Shown here: in pieces, positions 43,274 through 52,970 of the stretch
Layout: each line of letters opens with the position of its first letter
Position numbering within the stretch: the first letter of the stretch is position 1
Source of the DNA: Girardia tigrina
Lineage: Eukaryota; Platyhelminthes; Tricladida; Dugesiidae
Reading direction: 5' to 3'
NCBI GenBank assembly: GCA_001938485.1
Contig: MQRK01212312.1
Coordinates: 1-64,000 of the forward strand
Length of the DNA: 64,000 bases
The notes under the pieces: generated by a model
Database searches by the model: none
The model's input: the letters and a program-made list of their open reading frames with translations, nothing else
Told to the model about the DNA's origin: nothing
Position numbers and translations under genes: made by a program

Positions 43274-44345
43274 AGGGGAAAATGAGCATTCTGCCTACAA
43301 CCCCCCTGAGGGTAACCCGTTGCCATGGCAACATTTGCGGTTACCATAGCAACCGTCACGATCACCCTAGTAACGGTTACGGCTCACTTGGTAACGGTAA
43401 CCAAGGTCTTAGTTACCATAGCAACGGTAACCAAGGGGTGTTTTTCATTAGCAACGGATACAGTGATTCAAGGTTGTTGTAAAAATGGTAACAGTTACCG
43501 AATCCATATCAACAGTGACCCTTTCCTTAGCAACCGTAGAAAAAAGTGCTAATCGATCGCTGCATAGTGCATAGATGTTTTAACCGATACTTTAAAAGTG
43601 CTAATCGATAGTGCACATTGTGCCGCACATTTTTAATTACACATGTGCAAAAGTGCAAAAATCAATACATATAATTTTTAAAAACTAGTGTCAAAAATCG
43701 ATATCATGTGTTTGATGCTCATATGTTTGATTCTCTAACTAAATGTGCAATTAGAATTTTCATATATTGATTACTTTTGCCTATAATTAACATAATGTAC
43801 AAATTTACACAAAATGCACATCGATTTTAGGCCTAGGCAGAGGTACAAGAAAGCTGAATATCAAAAATGTGCTCATACACTTTAATAGTAATTCATATAC
43901 GTACATTCAGATTCCACATCTACATTTTCGAAAAGGTGCTGAAATATCCATTTTTTCGAACATTTCTGAAATTCTCAAAAAAGTGCTTAAAATCGGTGCA
44001 TAGTGCTTTTTTCGTATATACCTGAAACCCATATGTAATATGTATGTTGCTTGTCATCAAACAATACCTCATGAATCGTTTAATGTAGCCCAGCCTAGAC
44101 ATCAACAATCACAAGTACCATGGTTACCGTAACCAAGATACATAATTTTTTATATTATATGTAAAATCTACATTTATAAAACTCCTATCCTACTTAAAAC
44201 GTGCATAGACATGTAAAACGTGCCTAACATGTACATGATCTGCTAAAGTAGATGAGCCTAGACATCAAATATCATATCACCTTGGTTACCGTAACCATGT
44301 TACTATCTTCATGCATTTGTTATGCATCCATCATGTCAACGAGTT
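43274..44345 (+). repeat. left terminal inverted repeat of the Polinton-like element
   Basis: The outer part starts AGGGGAAAATGAGCATT and contains a run of palindromic units such as GGTAACCAAGG, GTTACCATAGCAACGG and GGTAACGGTTACGGC (43310-43500). The inner part has AAAAGTGCTAATCGAT repeats, then further GGTTACCGTAACC units near 44115 and 44285. Every segment recurs inverted at 50410-51340. Confidence 0.85.
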
Positions 44346-45199
44346 GCATTCATTATGTTAACGAAATTTGAATTTAAAATTTGAATTTTAATCAATATTT
44401 TAAATTTCTAATGAGACACCTGTCATTATTTCAAAATCCTGTTAAGAAAATGGTGAGTTTTTTTTTCAGTTCCGTTAAAAAATATTTTTTTTAAAATTCA
44501 AATTTATCCCAATACTACAAATACAATTTCTCTTCACAAGAGGCAATGTACAAAACTAGTTTTGAAGAATTTTACAATGACTATAAACAACATGTAGTTC
44601 CTTCCACCAAATCGAAAAAGCATATATTCAAAGAAAATGTCGAAGATGTTTCAAGAGAAAATTCCTATGAAAATTCAACAATGTTCATTATACAGATGCT
44701 GCATGGCAAATGTTCACAATCCACAAATTTATCATGATACAATGCAGTGTTACTATGGATATGTGTTCAATAGATGTGAGTATTACATTTATCCAGTATG
44801 TCAAAATGCAAGTAGTGGTGACTATCATCAATTTTATGATAGCCACAAGAACCATTTGTGGGACTTTTCAATAAAGTCCAGGAAGACTATCTTCCAATTA
44901 TCAACGTACCAAGTTCTCGCATCACTAAATTTTTCGAATGTTCCAATTGAGAAGAATGTGTTAAATGTCCAAATTGAGAAGAATCTAACAAATACGATAA
45001 AAGTTCCCTTAAAACGTGTAAATGCTACAAATGTTCCAATGGAGATACATGTTTCAAATGCTGCCAAGGCTGCAAATATTCCATCAAAACGTGCAAATGA
45101 TACAAATATCATAAATGTTCCATAAAAAAGTTCAAGACAGGACCAATTCATAAAGCTTCATTGAATAAGAAGGTACGTTAATATGTTATCAAGGCTCCC

Positions 45200-48100
45200 C
45201 AGGCTAACCTAGACAGCAAGGTTTCAAGTCTCCACGAGTTTCTGGAATATTCCAAGAAGGAAACCATGGAGATTCTACAAGACAACATGTTTGATTTCAA
45301 GGCTATCAAAGTCAACCTTAAATTGGAGGCAACATTCACCAATGTTGATGATGATGTGTCAAATAGAGCCTTCAAGACCAAAAATAGACCAATGTTAGAA
45401 TCCGATGATATTTTGGAGTGGCTCAATGAAGAATATGCCAAGATAATGAAGGAAGCTGATGAGAGCAAAGAAAAGAAGAGTGGATGGACTCTTGCATACG
45501 TTAACCAATTGATAATTCATGTTCATAAATACTCCACAATGAGAGGCAGGTCCTACATACCGCTTCCTGAATGGATAGCTAATAAAAAGGCATGCGTCAA
45601 TGTTTACAATAATGACAGCATGTGCTTCAAGTATGCTTTGCTGTCAAAATTTGTTGAGGATCAGAACCATGCATCACTAGTATGGATATACAACAATCTG
45701 CAGCATCCATATAACTTCAACTGCATAAAATTCTCACCGAACCTGGAAGAAGTCACTAAATTTTGAAGCCACAACAATGTTTCAATCAATAACTTTGGTT
45801 TGGAAAATGAAACATTTTATCCCTTACTTGTATGTAAGGAAAAAATAGGAGATCATCTGGATTTGCTATTGCCAGATGATGGAGAAAAGAGGCATTTTAT
45901 ATGGATCAAAAACTTTGAGCGCCTTCTAAGATCCCAAATATCGAAACATCATGGAAGTATCGAGATTTGTAAACGATTCTTTACACATTTTAATGGAGAT
46001 GATGCGGCAATTAAGTTGGAAGAGCACAATGCTTATTACAATAACAATCATTGCATCAGAGTGGAATTATCAAAGGAAGATTATATCGAATTCAAAGAAT
46101 ATGAAAAGATGCAGAAAGTGCCCATTATCATATATTGTGACTTTGAAGCCATTCTAAGCCCAGTTAAAACATGCAATCCGGATCCATAACTTAGCAGTAC
46201 GACATCATACCAGTATCATGAGCTATCATCATATTGTATGTATGCATTTGGTATTGACAGTGAGGCATTCCTATACAGAGGGCCAGATACAGCAGAATAT
46301 TTTATGAAACGTATGGATAGTTATGCCCACAGAATTGAAGACATGTTGCAGCAACACAAGTTCAACATGATAATTACATGGCAAGAAAAGTGTGGATGGA
46401 GAAAGGCAACACAATGCTACTTGTGTGAAAAACCATTCACAAATGACAATCACAAAGTCAAAGACCATTGTCATTTTACTGGAAAATATCGAGGAGCAGC
46501 ATGTAATAACTGCAATTTGCGATATAAAACATCTACAAATGTTCCTGTTGTATTCCACAATCTTAGTGGATATAACTCCCATTTCATAATAAGAGAACTG
46601 GAAAAATCAGTGGGTATATATACGTTATTCTAAATAGTAAGGAAAAATACATCACATTTACCAAGCATGTGGGTAGAATTAAGCTACGATTCATCGATAG
46701 TTTCCGATTCATATCATCATCGCTGGACAGCCTTGTCAAGAATATTCCTGCAGCTGAACTGAAGGAAACTAAAAAGTTCTTCCCAAATTCATTTGACTTA
46801 GTCAAAAGGAAAGGAGTATTTCCTTATAACTATATAAGATCATGGAGATCGCTGGATGAAACAATATTGCCAGCAAAAGAGGCATTTTACAACAAGCTTA
46901 ATGACACCGACATTAGTGATACTGATGCACAAAATATCTGGCAAGCTTTCAAATGCCAAACACTTGGGAGATATAGTGATGTATACCTCCAAACAGATGT
47001 GCTGCTTCTTACGGATGTTTTTGAGAGCTTTCGGGATGTGACACTTAAGAGCCACAAGTTGGATCCAACTCATTTCTTTACATCACCAAGTATGAGTTGG
47101 GCAGCAATGCTGAAATATACAGGCATAAGGATTCAAATCCTGAAAGATTATGACATGATCCTCATGCTGGAACGGTATGGTGAGGCAAACAATAATACAT
47201 GAAAAATTATGATCCATCCAAGGCATCCTCCTACATAACATTCTTGGATGCTAATAATTTATATGGATGGGCAATGAGTGCTCCATTACCATGACAATTT
47301 CAAATGGGTGGATCAACCTGAAGACATCACGATAGAAAAACTGAACCCTAATGGAGATGTGGGCTACATATTGGATGTGGTAGTTGAATATCCAAAATCC
47401 ATCCATACAAGACATGAGTAGCTGCCTTTTCTGCCTGAGAGCAAATGTGCTCCTAAAGGAAAACATAAGAAGCTGCTCTGTCACTTAGAAAATAAACAAA
47501 AATATGTAGCCCATTACATCAATGTCCAACAAGCTATAAGGAAATGTCTCATAATCACAAAGATCCATTGGGTTCTTCAGTTTAGTTATTAAAAATGGCT
47601 TAAGCCATATATTGACTTTAACACCAATCTGATGACCAATGCCAAAAACGACTTTGAAAAGGATCAGTTCAAACTGTACAATAACAGCGTTTTTGGCAAA
47701 ATGATGGAGAATATCCGCAACAGAATCAACATGGAACTGGTGTGTGATTTGAAGCGAGCAAAGAAGCTCATTGCCAAATCAAACTTCCACAGTAGTATTA
47801 TATACACTGAAAATCTTGTGAGTATACATATGCTGAAGACATCCCTGGAGTTTGATAAGCCGATATGTGTGGGGATGTCAATCCTTGATCTATCCAAGGC
47901 CTTGATGTACGACTTCCACTATGACATCATGGTCCTTAAATTCCGGGATTTACAGCTAATGTATATGGATACTGATAGCTTTGTCTATCAGATTCATACA
48001 GAAGATCTGTTTGCGGAGTTTTTCAAATGGTTCAACATATGGATATCTCAGACTATTCAAAGGACCATCCAAATTATTAAACATCAAATAAAAAGGTCCT

Positions 48101-48440
48101 TGGAAAGTTTAAGGATGAAGTCAATTGTCAAATCATCTCTAGATTCCTGGCACTACGGTCTAAGATGTATGTCATTGATGTGAATGGAAAGATCAAAAAG
48201 ATGGCAAAGGTAGTTCAACGGGCAATGTTAGCAAACCAAATCGGATTCCATAATTATATGAGAGTGCTGCGGGAACAAATCAATATAATTTCTGAAATGC
48301 GAAGGATCCAATCAAGAGGACATCAAGTCTCCACAGTAATGATGCGGAAGAAAATCCTAGACTGGTTCGACGATAAACGACATATTTTGACAGATGGAAT
48401 AAGTATATTACCTCACGGATATTATTTCTTGTGAATGATC
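45200..48440 (+). pseudogene. protein-primed family B DNA polymerase region (fossil)
   Basis: The order of motifs is that of Polinton/MELD-type PolB: exonuclease motif VPIIIYCDFEAIL (about 46120), an endonuclease-VII-like zinc segment DHCHFTGKYRGAACNNCNL (about 46470), exonuclease motif LSGYNSHFIIREL (about 46570), polymerase motif A DANNLYGWAMSAPLP (about 47250), motif B LYNNSVFGKMMENIRNR (about 47680), motif C YMDTDSF (about 47965), and the family's C-terminal FDDKRHILTDGISILPHGYY (about 48370-48425). In working relatives this enzyme replicates the linear element from a terminal protein. Here the region is broken several times and is a relic. Confidence 0.85.
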
Positions 48441-48769
48441 CACTTGTATATATTGTACATATGTAAATAAATAAATGTTCTTTATAATCTTGTTACGTTT
48501 TAATTCAATTAAAGGTTAATCAAATAATCGTTTCAGAAAGTAATATGTAAAATATTTATTAACGTGATGATAATAATTCAAGTTAATCTATACTATACCA
48601 AAATGCAACAATTCTCCATTCATTTCTAAATTCAGCTTTACTATCTCTAATTCATGTTTTATTTGTGTTTCTATATCCATTTTAACAAATGTATTAATCT
48701 ATTTTATATAAAATCAAGACTAAATTATTACAAGATTTATTAACACAACAATACAACTTGCATCAACAA

Positions 48770-49498
48770 TTAAATACAACGAATTTCTGACAATTTCCAT
48801 ATTTGATTATTTTCTCCATTTCTTTCTTTTCTACCTTGTATGCATATTTTGATAAATGCCATAGTATAATTAGACAAGTCCATTGTTGGTTTTTCATGAC
48901 CCATAAAATCTCTGAATTTTAACCCATCATCTGATCGAAAATATTGTTCTCGATGTTCACTCAGCTTTCCATCTGGTCTTGTTCCAACTTCTTGTAGGTA
49001 AATATTCAAAAGATCATAAATGCGATCACTAATGTCCTTTACATGGTAGCTAAATTTGCTCTTTCTAACATATACCGGATCCCTCAATTTAATTGATTTC
49101 GGATATTTCAACAAGTTAATTTGATATCATCTATATGCTGTTGAAGTAGAAACCCATGGTGAGGAAGATTTTTGTGGAGCATATCTTTGTTTTGGTTGAA
49201 AATAACTAACTTGTTTAGTCTGATTAACCAGGGCTTCAACAATTGGCACTTGAATATCCTTGGCTGTTTGAGTGTCTAGGCTAGCCCGGCTAGCCAGGGC
49301 TACTATTGGTTGTCCAACTAGCCTAAGCAGCCTGATTAGTCTAGGCCGCCCTACTGGTCTGACTGGTTCGACTAGATTAGGTTGATCAGCATTTATCTCT
49401 TCAGTTAATTGGTTAGGTCTATTAATTGTCTCATCATCAATCTTCTTTTCTTCAGTTACCTGGTTAAGTTCATTAAAGGTTTTAAACTTCAACTTCAT
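48770..49498 (-). other. two opposite-strand frames of the Polinton-like element, unrecognised
   Basis: Open stretches at 49498-49127 and 49114-48770 on the minus strand, convergent with the polymerase. The first is Pro/Val/Leu-rich with an RPVGRPRLIRLLRLVGQP stretch. The second is charged, with KDISDRIYDLLNIYLQEVG and HREQYFRSDDGLKFRDFMG. The second's fold is plausible but I cannot name it; a structural or terminal protein is conceivable. Belongs to the fossil element. Confidence 0.5.
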
Positions 49499-49853
49499 TT
49501 TAGCAGGAGCAACTTGATTTGTCTAACGGATTTTGAAATAATGACAAAATGTCTTGATGTTGCGATATCTTATAATGTTTATTATATTTATTTTATTTGA
49601 TACATTAAAACAAAACATATCATAATAATATTATTTATATATTACTTTTAATATAATAAAACAAACACTTGTTATTAATTTGTTTTAATGAATCACTATT
49701 AATAAATAGACACAAGGCGGGAATTCGAATTATGATGGATACAGTGACATTCATTTTTAACAAATACTGCGTAATATTAATTATAAAGGATTTACTCAAG
49801 ATTGTCTGAAAGACCTCCATTTTGGTACTAACCCGTACCAATGTGTTTTATAC

Positions 49854-50200
49854 TTGCTAGAGTATACCATTATACTCTTCCGAAACGGAAAATGTCGAAT
49901 AACGGGCTGTAAACTACCAATTGATCCATCCACTTTACCATTCAATCTCACCAATGTCAGTATACAATTTATTACAGTGACTCGTGATTATGGTGATCCC
50001 ATAAATATCAATGCTTTGAAAATGACTACTCCGAATCATTATGAACCTGAAACGTTTCCTTCTATGAGATTAACTTGTTTGAATCCAATATGTATAAATG
50101 TTTCTCGTTCTGGGAAAATTGTAATCACCGGTTTGAGAGATTTAAACTATAAGGATTTTGTTACACGTGTTTTGACTATATTTTGTTTACAATGTTTATT
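49854..50200 (+). other. TATA-binding-protein-like frame of the Polinton-like element
   Basis: The frame shows two TBP-type half-repeats. The first has ILFRNGKCRITGCKL, like the IFSSGKMVCTGAK strand pair. The second has NHYEPETFPSMRL, like the TBP signature YEPELFPG, followed by SRSGKIVITGLRD, like FVSGKVVLTGAK. TBP folds bind the minor groove of TATA DNA; some large DNA viruses carry their own versions. This one is very diverged and is shorter than a full TBP core at the N-terminal side. As a part of a fossil element its function here is not claimed. Confidence 0.6.
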
Positions 50201-50409
50201 ACGTAAGTTGTGTTTCAAATATATTGTTGTATCTTCTTCATTCAAAATCTTGTGTATATTAAACATTGTACATATATGTTACAGCTGTACATGCTATTTA
50301 AATAAATGTTTTGTTGAAAATAGTCATGTTATACATGTATTCATTCAAAACCTTGTAAACAACAACTTTTATTATAAATAATAATGATATATACTATAAA
50401 ATGGTTACT

Positions 50410-51340
50410 AAGCAATATGTTGACATGATGGATGCATAGCAAATGCATGAAGATAGTAACATGGTTACGGTAACCAAGGTGTTTTGATAGTTGATGTCTA
50501 GGCTCATCTACTTTAGCAGATCATATACATGTTAGGTATAATGTCTATGCACGTTTTAAGTACAATAGGAGTTTGATAAATGTAGATTTTACATATAATA
50601 TAAAAAATTATGTATCTTGGTTACGGTAACCGTCGTACTTGTGATTGATGTGAAATCTGAATATACGTATATGGGTTACTATTAAAGTGTATGAGCACAT
50701 TTTTGATATTTTTCTTTTTTGTACCTCTGCTTAGGCCTAAAATCGATGTACATTTTGTGTAAATTTGCACATTATGTTAATTATAGGCAAAAGTAATCAA
50801 TATATGCAAATTCTAATTACACATTTAGTAGAGAATCAAAATATGCATCAAACACATAATATTGATTTTTGACACTAGTACTTTTAAAAAATGATATGTA
50901 TTAATTTTTGCACTTTTGCACATGTGCAACTTAAAAAGCAATATGCTAGCACCTTAAAGATGTGCGACACAACGTGCACTATCGATTAGCACTTTTAAAG
51001 TGTCGATTAGAGCATCTATGCACTGTGCAGCAGTCGATTAGCACTTTTTTCTACGGTTGCTAAGGAAAGGGTCACTGTTTTTATGGATATGGTAACCGTT
51101 ACCATTTTTACAACAGCTTTGAATCACTGTAACCGTTGCAAATGAAAAACGTCCATTCGTTACCGTTGCTATGGTAACTAAGACTTTGATTACTGTTACC
51201 AAGTGTGCCGTAACCGTTACTAGGGTTTTCGCGACCGTTGCTAAGGTGATCTGAACCGTTACCATGGTAATCGGAACAGTTGCCATGGCAGCGGGCTACC
51301 CCTGGGGCGGTTGTGGACACAATGCCCATTTTCCCCATAC
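50410..51340 (-). repeat. right terminal inverted repeat of the Polinton-like element
   Basis: Mirror of the left repeat, including GGTTACGGTAACC at about 50464 and 50620, the AAAGTGCTAATCGA units at 50985-51050 and the GGTTACC cluster at 51090-51290. It is slightly shorter than the left copy. Open frames within both repeats are by-products of the repeat units. Confidence 0.85.
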
Positions 51341-51948
51341 TTCAGTCAATTAATGTTTAATCGAAACTTTGATCTTACACAATTTACAAATGTTTTCATA
51401 GGAAAATTTGTTTGAAACAATTTTATTTAACATTATTTTGTCTTATGATAAAAAGCGAATAAAAATAAACACTATGTTCCCTCTGTGTACCGAAACACAA
51501 TGCACTGCATGAAGCCTCGTCTGATCCAAACAGTCGTAGAGCTCGTCCCGTCTGTTGTATGAAGTCATTGTACTGTAGTGTTCGGATCGAAGGCCTCAAC
51601 TCATTGGGGATTGTTAGGACTGAGTCAGCGAATTTAACCAACAAGGATCATTTTCGAATGGTATATGCGGTCGATTGCGAGGAAACCACTAGAATCTCTT
51701 TGTCATTCGTTAGGGCAGCAACGGTTTGAGCCGTTCGTTACAACTTGTCATGATTTTTCTTCAAATTCTCGTACATATTTACAATAATCCTTATTTCAAC
51801 AGATAAACACATCAGCATTAGAAATAATAAGAAAAAAGATGAACACTCTGACGTATTTTTCGTTTTTCAAAAACGTGTTTTTGTACATGCGTTCAAAGAA
51901 CTACATTTTATATTGTTATTTTTTATTTTTTTCTTTGTTTTGCATGTA
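51341..51948. other. short flank between two elements
   Basis: Between the Polinton-like element and the Tc1-like transposon. GC-balanced patch 51480-51740 with no recognised gene. Confidence 0.4.
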
Positions 51949-52064
51949 CAGTGCGTTCAAAAAGTCTGTTCGCACCCATAAAAATCATCACTTATACAAA
52001 TGTCCTAAGTAAAAAGACGATGAAGTGGAAGTAAATATTATATTTACAAATAAAAATGTTATTT

Positions 52065-52803
52065 TTAATATTTTGTGTGGTATCCTTTCATCTTGATGAT
52101 TGAAGACACTCTTCGCGGCATCGAATCGACAAGTCGGCGATATAAAGAACTTAATATGTTGTACCATAACTTTTGTATTTCTATCCACATTTTTTCTGAA
52201 TTCAAAGTATCCATATTATTTATTTTTCTCTTTATAATACCCAACAAATTCTCAATTGGATTTACATCTGGTGAGTTGGCAGGCCAATCAAGAATATTTA
52301 TCTTCTTTGTTTTCAAAAAAGACACTGTTGATGCTGATCAATGGCAAGGCGCATTGTCTTGCTGAAATATAAAATTTAGAAGAGGGAATACCAAGCATTG
52401 CCCTGTAATGTCTATGTTATTGACAATTAGGTCTTGATAGTTCTTCGAATTTAAATTCCCGTTTATCCGTTTTAAGATACCAACACCAAATCTGGAGAAA
52501 GATCTCCATACATGAACTTGGGCACCGTGTTGGAGGACCTTCTTAGTACAAATGTCACTAAGCCTTTCATTGTCAAACCTTTTAACGATTTCGCTACGAG
52601 TGTGGCTATACGTGCGGAACATAGATTCATCGCTAAAAACTACATTCGACCACTTATCAATGTCCCAATTTTGTTTATCCCGAGTCCATTCAACTCTTCT
52701 TTTTCGTTGCTTTCCATTCAATAAAGGCTTGCAAACAGCATAATGACTTTTTTAAGCCGTACTTTATCAAAATTCTATTCACTATACTTCGTGATACATT
52801 TTT
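52065..52803 (-). pseudogene. Tc1-like transposase, C-terminal part (split gene)
   Basis: Continues the gene after the nested LINE: VSRSIVNRILIKYGLKKS (second HTH), a frameshift near 52720, NGKQRKRRVEWTRDKQNW, then the DD34E triad. The first Asp is in VVFSDESMF, the second in FQQDNAPCH, and the Glu in DWPANSPDVNPIENLLG. A second frameshift near 52330 separates the second Asp from the Glu block. The end, MPRRVSSIIKMKGYHTKY, is at 52065. Insertion of the LINE plus these frameshifts make it non-functional. Confidence 0.9.
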
Positions 52804-52970
52804 TTTCAGTGAGCAAAAGTGCCCGGTTTTTACAAAAATAAATTCGCCGCATACATCAACCCAAAGGAATCATCAGCACCGGCCCTGGATTCCACAGGGG
52901 TTCTTTCGCTAATGGCCTCCTCCCGCACCCTTCAATTGGGTGATCGTTTCCGCCGGACCCGACACTTCGC

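Larger units (their letters stand above)
43274..51340 (+). mobile_element. Polinton-like (PolB-bearing, long-TIR) element, fossil
   Basis: An 8.07-kb element bounded by inverted repeats of about 1 kb and by imperfect direct repeats TTCAGTCA(A)TTA (43263-43273 and 51341-51352). Parts in order: left repeat to about 44345; a low-complexity, repeat-rich frame region (44.5-45.1 kb); a protein-primed family B DNA polymerase region (about 45.2-48.45 kb, plus strand); two opposite-strand frames (48.77-49.5 kb); a TBP-like frame (49.85-50.2 kb); right repeat from about 50410. No integrase, capsid protein, packaging ATPase or protease is seen. It is broken, with roughly five to eight breaks, mostly in the polymerase; the ends are still about 80-90% alike by eye. 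Fossil status is clear. Assignment to Polintons rather than a related linear replicon is inference. Confidence 0.75.

Noticed and set aside
43282-43552. Frames in the inverted repeats rich in SNGNQG or TVTKVLVT
   Set aside because: They are translations of palindromic GGTTACC/GGTAACC repeats, and equivalent frames appear in the mirror repeat at 51038-51338.
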